A DNA stretch of 44,270 nucleotides from Phormidium sp. OSCR (GCA_001314905.1 LJZT01000029.1:1-44270), one strand, 5' to 3'; shown: positions 18,461 through 28,711, numbered from the stretch's first letter. Translations and numbers: made by a program. Notes: generated by a model from the letters alone, not told the origin.

Positions 18461-19039
18461 TTATTCTCTCTCAAGCTCAGGATCAGATACGGCACAAACG
18501 GCACAAACCGACCAACGCTCTAGTTCACCGATGGGGGTGGGACAATGGCAAACTGGACATAGGGGCAACTGATGAGTGTGAACGGCTACTTTTTGTAATA
18601 ACGCTTCAAAGGCTCGTTGTGGGCTAGAGGGGAGCGAGTTAGGGGTAACCGGTTCCCAGGATGAGAGAGATGGGCCGGGCGCTCCCCAGTAACTCGGATG
18701 CTCCGATAGCTGATATTCAGGATTAGGTTGGGGGGGGTCGATGTCCCGATGCCAGAGTCCCGGAGATAAACGAATGTCCCGCAGCGGTTCGTCTAAGTCG
18801 CGATTTAACCGAGTTAGCCAGCTTCGTCGGGCAAAGGTTAATTGTTGCGCCCAAACAGCATTGGCTGTCGCGACCTGTAAAATACCATTGGACAGACGGA
18901 CGGGACGACTAAAGCGAGCTGTTTTTTCTCCCACCACATCGGGCCAAACTGTGATGATTTGATCCAACGGCTCCTGTTTGGGATCAACCAGTTGATTGGA
19001 TAAGGCTTGTAAAATCTGATCTAACGATTGAAAACTCAT
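18461..19039 (-). CDS. DUF721/DciA-like protein with C-terminal zinc ribbon
   Basis: 192 residues from the ATG at 19039; an upstream GTG at 19069 is possible but less likely. The N-terminal domain (about 5-90) is DUF721, the family of DciA, which loads the replicative helicase in bacteria lacking DnaC: LDQILQAL, ITVWPDVVGEKTA, RPVRLSNGILQVATANAVWAQQL. A Pro/Ser-rich linker follows. The C-terminus has two Cys pairs, CPVC and CAVC, around PTPIGELERW, which look like a zinc ribbon. Replication-associated role inferred from the family; the ribbon may bind DNA or a partner. Confidence 0.8.
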   Translation of the reverse strand: MSFQSLDQILQALSNQLVDPKQEPLDQIITVWPDVVGEKTARFSRPVRLSNGILQVATANAVWAQQLTFARRSWLTRLNRDLDEPLRDIRLSPGLWHRDIDPPQPNPEYQLSEHPSYWGAPGPSLSSWEPVTPNSLPSSPQRAFEALLQKVAVHTHQLPLCPVCHCPTPIGELERWSVCAVCAVSDPELERE

Positions 19040-19248
19040 AGCGGCGGCTCTCAGACTGTTCTCAGACACTTAACACAATTAACAATTGACTGTTGATTCG
19101 TGTTTCTGATGAATAGACAGTTTTTATAGGATGTTTATTGCTGTAAAATCGCTTTGTTAGTAGTGCTTAAGCAAATTTTAAACGTCCTATATTATCTGGC
19201 TATCAACAGAGTGTTGGCGGTTGACTTAACTGTGATAAACAGTAATCG

Positions 19249-19480
19249 CTCAGTGTAGGCTTCGACGTGAACGTGATCCGGGTCAGGGGTTAAGCGAGCC
19301 TCGGGATGGCTCAACGCCTCTTTCCTACGAGGATGCCCTACCTTTGTGAAGGTTCTGTGAAATTCAGGTAAACATTTTGGGAATGGGGATCAAGGGAGTC
19401 AGGGCCAGTTCAACTCGGCTGAGGCAGTTCCCCCCATTCCCAGCCAAGTCGGGTTAATCTTGTAACAGCCCCAACGGGGT
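19249..19480 (+). ncRNA. candidate structured RNA or leader before the SPOR gene
   Basis: Within about 230 bp there are several inverted repeats in series: GTAGG/CCTAC (19255-19259, 19337-19341) enclosing GAGCC/GGCTC (19296-19312) and CCTC/GAGG (19317-19332); CCTT/AAGG (19341-19352); an 11-bp perfect pair TGGGAATGGGG/CCCCATTCCCA (19378-19388, 19432-19442); and CCCC/GGGG (19469-19479). A weak promoter-like TTGACT (19221) and TAATCG (19243) precede them. This density suggests a folded RNA: either a small RNA of about 190 nt or the 5' leader of the SPOR gene. I cannot match it to a named RNA family. Confidence 0.35.
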
Positions 19481-19502
19481 TTCTATCTTGTGAACTGGCA
19501 AC

Positions 19503-20804
19503 TTGAGTCAAGTGTCTTCCACCAAATCTTCCCCTAGACCCACACAGTATCTTCTTCATCCCTCGTTACAAGTCGCGTTGGCGAGTTTGGATGTTCCACT
19601 TGATGCTGAACTGGAGCGATATCGACAGCATCGTCAGCAGATGAGTCCCCCACCGCCTCCGCCTTCGTCGCAGCCGCTGATTGTCGAGGGACAACTTGAG
19701 TCACCTGAGTCTCCGTCACCTGAGTCTCCGTCGTCTGAGCGATCGCCCTGGGAGGCTCCATGCGAGGAGGGCTCGAAGTCAGCCGAGGTCATCAATTCCA
19801 CGGTCGATCCATCAGAGATTTCTGAGAGGGACTCGGATGTGGCGATTGATGACGCGGCAACGGACTCGGCTACGGCGCCGAGAACCTATTTGGAGTCAGC
19901 TGAGCGGCTTCGTCAAGACTCTGATCTCGACGGCGTCTCAGCTTGGACGGCGGATCGAGAGTCCTCGGCTGTATCGGTCAATGATCTCTCGACGGCCTCA
20001 AATCAAGAGGATGAGGGAGAGACGCGGCGGTTTACTGCTCTGGGAGTGGGGTCGGTGTTGCTCTTTTTGGCCGCCACGGCCACCCTGGGATATGTTTTGG
20101 TCAATCCTGAGAGTTTGGGACAGTTGGGGTTAGAACGATTTTTTGGCGGTGAGACCGCCTCAGAGCCTGGAGACTCGGAGACTAGCCCAGAGTCGGCTTC
20201 TGAGTCTGCATCTCGTGGGACGGGTTTACCGACGTCACCGGATTTAGCCGCCGAGGAGTTTATCCAACTGGATCTCAGTACTCTGAGCAGCTTAGATCCC
20301 GAGACGCGATCGCCCCTGGTAACGCCCCCTCCTGCGCCCCAAGAAGCTCCCCAACCGTCGCCGGAAACAACGGCCACGCCCCCAACGGCCTCTGAAGGGG
20401 CTGAACCAGCCGAAAATAGCCTCGATAACATTTCGGCGTTGCTCACGCCTGAATCGACGGGGGCCGGTGAATCGGAGGAGACCTCGGAAACGCCTGCATC
20501 CGAGAATCAAGACGCTGAGGAGGCGAATGCAGAAGCGGCCACCCCGGACCAGGCATCGGGTCCGCCACCAAGGATTGATCGCGATCGCAACTATTCTGGG
20601 TTTATCTTTGTGGTGGTGGATTATAACGATCAGGTGTCAAGATTGGAGCAGGTGCGAGAGGTGGTTCCTGATGCCTATTTGCGCGAGTTTCCTGATGGGG
20701 TGAAGGTTCAGGTGGGAGCGTTTGATGATACGCAGACGGCTCAAGGTTTGGTGAACCGCCTCGGGGAAGATGGGATATCAGCCCAAGTGTATGAACCTCG
20801 CTAG
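19503..20804 (+). CDS. SPOR-domain membrane protein
   Basis: 433 residues from a TTG start at 19503, chosen because the product then begins MSQVSSTKSS...LHPSLQVALASLDV, a coherent N-terminal domain. No clear ribosome-binding site is present. Order: N-terminal cytoplasmic segment (1-45), a long Pro/Ser/Glu-rich linker, one transmembrane helix near 182-200 (VGSVLLFLAATATLGYVLV), a second long Ser/Glu/Pro-rich periplasmic linker, and a C-terminal SPOR-like domain (about 355-433: GFIFVVVDYND...FPDGVKVQVGAFDD...LVNRLGEDGI). SPOR domains bind septal peptidoglycan, so a division or wall role is likely. Confidence 0.82.
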   Translation: MSQVSSTKSSPRPTQYLLHPSLQVALASLDVPLDAELERYRQHRQQMSPPPPPPSSQPLIVEGQLESPESPSPESPSSERSPWEAPCEEGSKSAEVINSTVDPSEISERDSDVAIDDAATDSATAPRTYLESAERLRQDSDLDGVSAWTADRESSAVSVNDLSTASNQEDEGETRRFTALGVGSVLLFLAATATLGYVLVNPESLGQLGLERFFGGETASEPGDSETSPESASESASRGTGLPTSPDLAAEEFIQLDLSTLSSLDPETRSPLVTPPPAPQEAPQPSPETTATPPTASEGAEPAENSLDNISALLTPESTGAGESEETSETPASENQDAEEANAEAATPDQASGPPPRIDRDRNYSGFIFVVVDYNDQVSRLEQVREVVPDAYLREFPDGVKVQVGAFDDTQTAQGLVNRLGEDGISAQVYEPR

Positions 20805-20964
20805 GCATGGATTCGGGTTAGGATGGGGAAGTGGACTGATCTGGGGTTGTCACGCCATCAACTCTCCCCCCTCACCCCCCCAATTTGAACCGCTGCTGGC
20901 TACACTTGAAGTAGACGCCCGTTTTTCGATTTGTTAACCAATTGTCAGAAGGAATAGAGACGTT

Positions 20965-21726
20965 ATGGGATTATTTGATCGCATCAGCCGCGTCGTTCGC
21001 GCCAATGTTAATGACATGGTGAGCAAGGCTGAAGATCCAGAGAAGATTTTAGAGCAGGCGATTATTGATATGCAGGAGGACTTGGTGCAGTTGCGCCAAG
21101 CTGTTGCGAAGGCGATCGCCCAACAAAAACGAACTCAACAACAGTACAATCAAGCTCAGACGAATGCCAATCAATGGCAGAGTCGCGCTCAGTTGGCTCT
21201 GCAAAAGGGAGATGAGAATCTGGCTCGGGAGGCTCTGCAACGGAAAAAGTCTCATGCGGAAACGGCGGCCACGCTTAAGGCTCAATATGATGGCCAGTCG
21301 GGCCAGGTGGATACCCTCAAACGCAGCTTGATGCAGCTAGAGAGCAAGATTTCTGAGGCCAAAACGAAGAAAAATATGCTCAAGGCTCGGATGCAGTCGG
21401 CGAAGGCTCAAGAGCAGTTGCAAAATAGCCTCGGTTCCCTTAATAGTAGTGGGGCGATGGGGGCGTTTGAACGCATGGAAGAGAAAGTCCTCGAAGCCGA
21501 AGCCACCTCTCAAGCTTCCGAAGAGCTAGTCGGGGCTGATTTGGAAAGCCAGTTTGCTCAGTTGGAATCCGGGAGTGATGTCGATGATGAGTTGGCGGCG
21601 ATGAAGGCTCAGCTTTCGGGTGGCTCAAAACCCGCTGGCGCACTTCCGGAAGGCCAAACTCCGGCGGCGGATGCGGAAGTCGATGATGAACTCGAAAAAC
21701 TCCGGGCTGAACTGGATAATCTCTAG
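20965..21726 (+). CDS. vipp1: Vipp1/IM30 (PspA family) membrane-maintenance protein
   Basis: ESCRT-III-like protein of 253 residues that assembles into rings and rods on membranes and is needed for thylakoid biogenesis and repair. The N-terminal amphipathic helix MGLFDRISRVVRANVNDM is followed by long coiled-coil helices (about 25-190). A C-terminal extension ending DDELEKLRAELDNL separates Vipp1 from plain PspA. AAGGA ribosome-binding site. The gene is a single unit closed by a HIP1-containing stem-loop. Confidence 0.95.
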   Translation: MGLFDRISRVVRANVNDMVSKAEDPEKILEQAIIDMQEDLVQLRQAVAKAIAQQKRTQQQYNQAQTNANQWQSRAQLALQKGDENLAREALQRKKSHAETAATLKAQYDGQSGQVDTLKRSLMQLESKISEAKTKKNMLKARMQSAKAQEQLQNSLGSLNSSGAMGAFERMEEKVLEAEATSQASEELVGADLESQFAQLESGSDVDDELAAMKAQLSGGSKPAGALPEGQTPAADAEVDDELEKLRAELDNL

Positions 21727-21745
21727 GGTTGAGGTTTGGGGTTTG

Positions 21746-21791
21746 GCGATCGCCTAATCTTAAGATCACGAATCTGAGATTGGGCGATCGC
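21746..21791. terminator. HIP1-armed stem-loop after vipp1
   Basis: A stem of about 15 bp (21746-21760 with 21777-21791) is built from two GCGATCGC palindromes plus AATCT/AGATT, with a 16-nt loop. A T-rich but interrupted tract (TTGTTTGTTT) follows on the plus strand. It probably terminates or stabilises vipp1 mRNA. Confidence 0.5.
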
Positions 21792-21880
21792 TTGTTTGTT
21801 TCCGGCTCATCTCGTTTTAAACTGGATGATGGGGATTTTGTTCTGTCCTGTCTCCCCTCAGGGATGTTAACGACAAAACC

Positions 21881-22210
21881 ATGAGTCAACCGGTTACGAT
21901 TAATGATTCTCAGTTCCAAGCTGAAGTGTTAGAGGCAAGTCAACCTGTTTTGGCCTATTTTTGGGCATCTTGGTGTGGTCCGTGTCGCTTGGTTTCTCCT
22001 TCGATTGATTGGGCCGCGCAGAACTATGACGATCGCCTTAAGATTGTCAAGTTAGAGGTGGATGCCAATCCCGAGTCGGTGAAACGTTGCCAGGTTGAAG
22101 GAGTCCCGGCGTTACGCTTCTATCGCCAAGGCGAGATGCTTGAGGCGAAGGAAGGGGCGATTACGCGATCGCAACTTCAGCAGCTGTTAGACTCTCTGTT
22201 AGGGGCTTAA
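21881..22210 (+). CDS. thioredoxin
   Basis: 109 residues with the classical active site WCGPC and the cis-proline segment VPAL. It is a cytosolic disulfide reductant, a thioredoxin-fold protein of normal length. Subfamily cannot be set by eye; the ASWCGPCR context and the less-conserved C-terminus differ from the main m-type, so it may be one of the additional cyanobacterial thioredoxins. It ends about 40 bp before the aminotransferase and may be cotranscribed with it. Confidence 0.92.
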   Translation: MSQPVTINDSQFQAEVLEASQPVLAYFWASWCGPCRLVSPSIDWAAQNYDDRLKIVKLEVDANPESVKRCQVEGVPALRFYRQGEMLEAKEGAITRSQLQQLLDSLLGA

Positions 22211-22250
22211 CGGCTTCGTCGCCGCTCTCTGTCTCGTTCAGGCTTTTGTT

Positions 22251-23423
22251 ATGCTTCATTTTGCTCAACGCCTCACCTCGCTCCGTTCTAATGTTTTTGC
22301 AGATATGGATCGGGCCAAGGCGGCGGCCCGCCAGGCGGGACGAGATATTATTGATTTATCTCTCGGCTCGTCGGATTTAGCGACGGCCGATTTTATTTTG
22401 CACGAGATTGAGCGATCGCTCTGGGATCGTCAAACTCATCAATATCTCCTTTTTCATGGAACAAGGGCCTTTCGTGAGGCGGCGGCGCACTGGTATCAAC
22501 GACGCTATCAGATTGAGATTGATCCAGAAACAGAGGTGTTACCCCTGGTGGGTTCTCAGGAGGGAACGGCTCATTTACCTCTGGCTTTGTTGAATCCTGG
22601 GGATTATGCACTCCTGCTCGATCCCGGCTATCCGTCTCATTATGGTGGGGTGGCTTTGGCGGGAGGGCAGATTCATCGGCTACCTTTGCGGGCAGAACGA
22701 GGGTTTTTGCCGGATTTTAGTGAAATTCCGCCCCAGGTGTGCGATCGCGCCCGCATGATGGTCTTGAATTATCCCCACAACCCGACGACGGCGACGGCTT
22801 CTATTTCATTTTTTAAAGAAGCCTTGACATTTTGCGACAAGTATAATATATCCTTGGTTCATGATTTCCCCTACGGGGATTTAGTGTTTGAGGGCGATCG
22901 TCCTCCCTCGATTCTGCAAGCGGATGTTGAGAAACGTCGTAGTATTGAGTTTTTTACGCTGTCCAAGTCCTACAATATGGGCGGCTTCCGGGTCGGCTAT
23001 GCCATTGGTAACCCGGAGTTGATTTTGGCGTTGCGCCAGGTGAAAGCGGCGGTCGATTTTAATCAGTATCAGGGGATTTTTAATGGGGCGATCGCCGCTC
23101 TAAACAGTGACACGACTTCCGTTCAAGCTACAGTTGACTGTTTTCGTCAACGTCGAGATGCGTTTATCAAGGGGATGCAGGAGATTGGCTGGCCCGTTCC
23201 CACACCGAAAGCCACTATGTATGTTTGGGCTAAACTCCCAGAACCCTGGTCTGAGAATTCAATGGGTTTTTGTGAGGCGTTGGTGCAAAAGACGGGGGTG
23301 GCTGTATCTCCAGGGGTGGGCTTTGGAGAGAGTGGCCAGGGCTATGTTCGCTTTGCGTTGGTGCGATCGCCTCAAGTCTTAGCCGAGGCGGTGCAGCGAA
23401 TCTCTGTGTTTCTACGGGGATAG
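22251..23423 (+). CDS. class I/II PLP-dependent aminotransferase
   Basis: 390 residues, fold-type I aminotransferase. Visible motifs: NYPHNPT (173-179), Asp205 in HDFPYGD binding the pyridine nitrogen, Lys239 in TLSKSYNMGGFRVGY as the Schiff-base lysine, and R247 for cofactor phosphate. General similarity is to the LL-diaminopimelate/aspartate aminotransferase group, but the substrate cannot be assigned. The ATG at 22251 starts MLHFAQRLTSLRSNVFADMDRAK, a typical N-terminus of this group. Confidence 0.88.
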   Translation: MLHFAQRLTSLRSNVFADMDRAKAAARQAGRDIIDLSLGSSDLATADFILHEIERSLWDRQTHQYLLFHGTRAFREAAAHWYQRRYQIEIDPETEVLPLVGSQEGTAHLPLALLNPGDYALLLDPGYPSHYGGVALAGGQIHRLPLRAERGFLPDFSEIPPQVCDRARMMVLNYPHNPTTATASISFFKEALTFCDKYNISLVHDFPYGDLVFEGDRPPSILQADVEKRRSIEFFTLSKSYNMGGFRVGYAIGNPELILALRQVKAAVDFNQYQGIFNGAIAALNSDTTSVQATVDCFRQRRDAFIKGMQEIGWPVPTPKATMYVWAKLPEPWSENSMGFCEALVQKTGVAVSPGVGFGESGQGYVRFALVRSPQVLAEAVQRISVFLRG

Positions 23424-23820
23424 TTTTCGACCCATGAACGCTTAACCATGATCACCCCATTTTCTGCGAGTTAACACGCAGAAAACTATCCTAACATTAA
23501 CCTGGCTGCGCGAGAATCAGTAATTCTATTTAGAATCGCCAAATCCCTTTGCGGATCAGGGTTTGCTGCTCTGTTTTAACTTCGCCAAAACTTTATAAAA
23601 CTCGGGCAAAACTCAACACTAACTTTACCTACAGTCGCGATTCATTGCCTACAATGAGGGTAGGTTGAAATTGAGCAGGTCGGCGATCGTGCCAGAGCAG
23701 GCTAGAAGACTACGGCAAGTTTCTTGTCATTCTGCCCCAAATCTGAAGGCACAATCCGCCAACATCTACCCGGTATACGAATTTTATCTAAATCAAACTT
23801 AACGTAAGGACTCACCCATC
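23424..23820. other. intergenic region before the PEP-CTERM gene
   Basis: Contains a 9-bp hairpin TTTTCTGCG/CGCAGAAAA (23460-23485) shortly after the aminotransferase stop. It is probably an mRNA end although no T-tract follows. A TACAAT at 23650-23655 may be a -10 box for the PEP-CTERM gene. No coding frame is convincing. Confidence 0.5.
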
Positions 23821-24663
23821 ATGTCTGGATTACTTCAAAAAACTCTACTGAGCACCTCGGCGGTAGGCATTAGCCTCCTAGCCACAGCCCCAGCCTTTGG
23901 CGCAGGTTTAACAGGTGCGACTCTCAATGGCGGTAGTTACCTCTTATATGAACAGCAAGGGACCTCCACGGTTCTGAACAACGACGCGGACTTGGCAACG
24001 CTCCTGCAAGGAGATATCAATGCCCCCGGCGGTAATATTGAACTCTCGGGAATCTTGGGAGATGCCAATGCGGCCGATATCAATAATGCCACCACCCTAT
24101 CGGGATTTCTCGATGGTGAGGCGATTACGGTCAGCAGCCTTACTAAGAGTGATTGGCTGTACACCCCCTATCAAGGCTACAACAGCTTTGCTGAAAAATG
24201 GTTCTCTGAGGCTTGGAACCATTCTGATACTGGCTTGCAAAGCTGGTTCGCTGACCAAGGTGCAACCAACTACACTTCGGCATTTTCTGCCTTTACAATG
24301 TTTGGAGGCTACGCTCGGTTTAGTGACCCGAACGTGAACTACGTCAACCAGAATAGCAATGGTGATGTCTCCATTGGTTTAGCCGGTCACCTTAATCACG
24401 ATTCGGGACTCCAGTTGAGTGAAGTTGTCAAGGTTAACTATGGTGGCGAAACTCACTTCCTCTACGGGTTGGGAGAGGCGTTAGCGTCAGGCTTGGTGAA
24501 TGACCAAGGTGAAGGCGCTGATGGCGTGTCTCACAGTGGTTTGTATAACTTGACGATTCCTGGAGAGCCGTCCACTGATATTCCTGAGCCTTCTACGATG
24601 CTCGGCTTGCTGGCCATTGGTGGACTGTTCGGACTCACCAAACGCAACAAGTCCAACGCCTAG
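23821..24663 (+). CDS. PEP-CTERM secreted protein
   Basis: 280 residues. N-terminal signal peptide about 1-28 (ending APAFGAG). The mature part is rich in Asn, Gly, Ser and aromatic residues. The C-terminus has the PEP-CTERM sorting signal: Ile-Pro-Glu-Pro-Ser, a hydrophobic helix and a basic tail (KRNK). Such proteins are exported, processed by an exosortase, and often become part of the extracellular matrix. An AAGGA ribosome-binding site precedes the ATG. It is a single-gene unit closed by a strong terminator. No exosortase gene is in the window. Confidence 0.9.
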   Translation: MSGLLQKTLLSTSAVGISLLATAPAFGAGLTGATLNGGSYLLYEQQGTSTVLNNDADLATLLQGDINAPGGNIELSGILGDANAADINNATTLSGFLDGEAITVSSLTKSDWLYTPYQGYNSFAEKWFSEAWNHSDTGLQSWFADQGATNYTSAFSAFTMFGGYARFSDPNVNYVNQNSNGDVSIGLAGHLNHDSGLQLSEVVKVNYGGETHFLYGLGEALASGLVNDQGEGADGVSHSGLYNLTIPGEPSTDIPEPSTMLGLLAIGGLFGLTKRNKSNA

Positions 24664-24722
24664 TTTGGAGTCGGTGGAGGTGACGCTCAACCCTCAACCC
24701 AATCCCTAAACTCCAGACATTG

Positions 24723-24747
24723 GGGAGCCTCACGGCTCCCTTTTTTT
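24723..24747 (+). terminator. rho-independent terminator after the PEP-CTERM gene
   Basis: GGGAGCC (24723-24729), loop TCAC, GGCTCCC (24734-24740), then seven T. A textbook terminator. Confidence 0.97.
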
Positions 24748-24811
24748 GTGCGCATTGGGGTCAAAGTTGTTACAATGGCGTTACAATACGCGCGTTTTGC
24801 ACAATCGTTTT

Positions 24812-25594
24812 ATGGCTCAGTCGGTCGCGAATTGGCAGGAGATTACCCGAAGTTCTGTGCTGATTCCCGGAAATCCCAAAGGAATTGTTCACTTCCTCGG
24901 TGGTGCGTTTGTCGCCACTGCGCCTCAAGTGACCTATCGTTTTCTGCTCGAATATCTGGCCCAACAACGCTATGTGGTGATTGCGACTCCGTTTGTGAAT
25001 ACCCTCAATCACAAGGAGATGGCTCAGGAGGCGTTGAATCGTTTTGAGCAAACTCGCGATCGCCTCTATGCTACAGGAAAACTGCGCAAACGAGGCTTGC
25101 CGGTGTACGGGGTCGGTCATAGCATGGGGTCTAAGCTACATCTACTCATTAGTAGCTTGTTCAATGTGAAACGGGCCGGCAATGTTTTGATGGCCTATAA
25201 CAATTATCCGGCTCGGCGATCGATTCCCTTTGTTGAGCAGCTTTCAGTGCTGACGGATGTGGAGTTTACCCCATCTCCTGAACAAACTGAAGCGTTAATC
25301 GCCAGTCACTATGGGGTTCGACGCAATTTATTGATTAAGTTCCAGGATGACACGATTGACCAAACTTTGATGCTGCGTCCGGTGTTGGAGGAGATGTTTC
25401 CTGATTGGGTCAGTTTTCGTGTTCTTAAGGGAACTCATCTGACTCCTATTGCTCAGGATATTCCCTGGGAGGTGGGACAGTCTTTTTCTCCCCTAGATGC
25501 GATGGCTCAATGGGTCAAACAGGGATTCTACCGCGATTTGAATTTTCTAACGCGGGAAGTCGGGTTCTGGCTCGATCCGACGACGGTTCGCTGA
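24812..25594 (+). CDS. DUF1350 family alpha/beta-hydrolase-like protein
   Basis: 260 residues from the ATG at 24812. The frame is open from 24746, but that start lies on the T-tract of the preceding terminator. Motifs GIVHFLGGAF near the N-terminus and GHSMGSK (about 102-108, nucleophile-elbow-like Ser104) point to an alpha/beta-hydrolase fold. I recognise the family as DUF1350, present in cyanobacteria and plastids and of unknown function. No membrane segment or signal peptide. Confidence 0.85.
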   Translation: MAQSVANWQEITRSSVLIPGNPKGIVHFLGGAFVATAPQVTYRFLLEYLAQQRYVVIATPFVNTLNHKEMAQEALNRFEQTRDRLYATGKLRKRGLPVYGVGHSMGSKLHLLISSLFNVKRAGNVLMAYNNYPARRSIPFVEQLSVLTDVEFTPSPEQTEALIASHYGVRRNLLIKFQDDTIDQTLMLRPVLEEMFPDWVSFRVLKGTHLTPIAQDIPWEVGQSFSPLDAMAQWVKQGFYRDLNFLTREVGFWLDPTTVR

Positions 25595-25610
25595 GAGGAA
25601 GGGAATGGGG

Positions 25611-25666
25611 AATAGTTAATAGTTAATAGTTAATAGTTAATAGTTAATAGTTAATAGTTAATAGTT
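25611..25666. repeat. heptanucleotide tandem repeat (AATAGTT)8
   Basis: Eight perfect copies of AATAGTT between the DUF1350 gene and the atp operon. It is followed by a GC-rich CTCCTGGGAGGGG palindrome (about 25703) shared with the composite repeat at 14718. Confidence 0.95.
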
Positions 25667-25739
25667 AACTTTGGAGAACCCACCCCGCCCTCCGGGCACC
25701 CCTCCTGGGAGGGGAAAGATTTAGATGGTTGTTTTTGAT

Positions 25740-25876
25740 TGGTGTACGATAACCAAAAATAAAATTGCGCTGCTTAGATGTTTAGCTTTGCGCGGCCCGC
25801 ACCGGGGCCGCGAAGCCTTGCCAACCTTAAACAAAAATTTGGTGCGCTTTGATTTAAGGGGTGAAGCTTTATTTAT
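25740..25876 (-). ncRNA. candidate small RNA transcribed behind the atp operon
   Basis: A consensus promoter (25883-25911) predicts a transcript starting near 25876 on the minus strand. The transcript contains a very stable GC-rich hairpin (GGGCCGCG at 25805-25812 with CGCGGCCC at 25791-25798, extended by GCTT/AAGC), then a T-rich stretch (TTTTATTTTTGG, about 25755-25766) that could end it. No ORF is visible. It could instead be the left end and promoter of a lost IS element. Confidence 0.4.
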
Positions 25877-25882
25877 ACTTTT

Positions 25883-25911
25883 ACTATAGCAAAATGAATC
25901 AAGAATGTCAA
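25883..25911 (-). promoter_or_regulatory. consensus sigma70 promoter
   Basis: On the minus strand TTGACA (25911-25906) and TATAGT (25888-25883) are separated by 17 bp. It sits 13 bp after the atp operon terminator's T-tract and points away from the operon, toward no annotated gene. Confidence 0.75.
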
Positions 25912-25923
25912 GGGCAAACGGAC

Positions 25924-25951
25924 AAAAAAAAGCGCCCTCCGAAGAAGACGC
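25924..25951 (-). terminator. rho-independent terminator of the atp operon
   Basis: On the minus strand GCGTCTTC-TTCG-GAGGGCGC (25951-25932) is an 8-bp stem with a UUCG tetraloop, followed by eight T (complement of 25924-25931). It lies about 125 bp past the gamma-subunit stop codon. Confidence 0.95.
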
Positions 25952-26013
25952 ATTTGGGGAATAGCAAACACAGGTCTAAGCAAGATCCCTAGCTGGGAAG
26001 ATAGAGGGGTCTG

Positions 26014-26039
26014 TTGCCTATTGCCTATTGCCTATTGCC
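26014..26039. repeat. heptanucleotide tandem repeat (TTGCCTA)3
   Basis: Three full copies of TTGCCTA plus a partial copy, inside the 3' untranslated part of the atp operon between the gamma gene and its terminator. Confidence 0.9.
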
Positions 26040-26076
26040 AGAAGCGAGCGACCATAAAGGTACGCCCCTACCTGTT

Positions 26077-27024
26077 TTAACCGAGAGCTTCGGCACCGCC
26101 GACGACTTCAAGAATTTCTTGAGTAATGGCGGCCTGACGAGCTTTGTTGTAGGAGCGAGTCAACTCAGAGATGAGGTCATTGGCGTTGTCGCTGGCGTTG
26201 TTCATGGCCGTCATCCGAGCTGCCAACTCACTAGCTGCCGATTCTTGCAAGGCCCGCAGAATCTGGTTCGTGATATACAGCGGCAGCAAAGCATCGAGGA
26301 TTTGCACCGGATCTTGCTCGAAGATCATATCTCGGGGCAGTTCGTTGGCCGTCATGGGAGCGGGTTCGCGCTGCACTTCAAAGGTGCCACCGCGACTGGT
26401 GAGGCGGAAGATTTCGTCATCTTGGGCCGCTAAACCTTGAGGATCAAGGGGAAGCAGGGTTTGCACCACTGGCTTAGAACTGACGAGGGAGACAAATTTG
26501 GTGTAAACTAACTCCACCCGTTGCACATTATCCGAGAGATAGAGGGCGCGGGTTTCGTCGTTAATTTGTCCGGCTTCTTCGGCGGTGGGGATTTGCGAGA
26601 GGTTGGCAAACGTAGCCGTAATGGAAACGTCCCGACGCTTGAAGTATTGAATGGCTTTGCGGCCAATCAAGATGAAGGTGACGTTTTTGCCTTCAGCTTT
26701 GAGTTCAGCGGCGCGGGCCTCGGCACGACGGATAATGTTGGCATTGTAGCCGCCACAGAGACCGCGATCGCCCGAGACGACCACCAAAGCCACGGACTCC
26801 ACCTCTTGCTGTTGCAACAGAGGGAGTTCCACGTCTTCAAATTGCAGCCGGTTTTGCAAGCCAAACAACACTTGCGCCAAAGCATCGGCAAAGGGACGAG
26901 TCGCTAGGACTTGTTCCTGAGCGCGACGAACCCGCGCCGCTGCCACCAGACGCATAGCCTCAGTAATTTTTCGCGTATTTTTAACAGATTTAATGCGATC
27001 GCGAATCGCCTTTAGATTAGCCAT
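26077..27024 (-). CDS. atpG: ATP synthase gamma subunit
   Basis: Rotary shaft of F1 (often called atpC in cyanobacteria). 315 residues, starting [24 protein letters not shown] and ending [13 protein letters not shown], both family-typical helices. A segment around 195-240 ([25 protein letters not shown]) is the extra loop of photosynthetic gamma subunits. As in other cyanobacteria it lacks the two Cys that make the plant enzyme thiol-regulated. Last gene of the operon. Confidence 0.97.
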   Translation of the reverse strand: MANLKAIRDRIKSVKNTRKITEAMRLVAAARVRRAQEQVLATRPFADALAQVLFGLQNRLQFEDVELPLLQQQEVESVALVVVSGDRGLCGGYNANIIRRAEARAAELKAEGKNVTFILIGRKAIQYFKRRDVSITATFANLSQIPTAEEAGQINDETRALYLSDNVQRVELVYTKFVSLVSSKPVVQTLLPLDPQGLAAQDDEIFRLTSRGGTFEVQREPAPMTANELPRDMIFEQDPVQILDALLPLYITNQILRALQESAASELAARMTAMNNASDNANDLISELTRSYNKARQAAITQEILEVVGGAEALG

Positions 27025-27110
27025 AGGGGAAACGGTTGAACAATAGTGGCACTAGAGGGATTGAGGGCAAGGGATGGCCGGCCAGCCTCACCCTCAAATC
27101 CAGTTCGCGA

Positions 27111-28628
<1,518 letters not shown>

Positions 28629-28711
28629 AATCTTGTCTCGCTGTTGAACGCTTCTTGGATAAAACTGTGATCACGAACGTCTAGACGCACTCGCGGCCAA
28701 TGGCGGTGGCC

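Noticed and set aside
19270-19300. Resemblance to the 3' half of a TPP riboswitch (TGAACGTGATCCGGGT)
   Set aside because: The required CUGAGA half and overall helix order are absent, and the downstream gene has no thiamine role.
25611-25666. Regular repeats considered as a CRISPR array
   Set aside because: Units are 7 bp with no spacers; simple tandem repeats.
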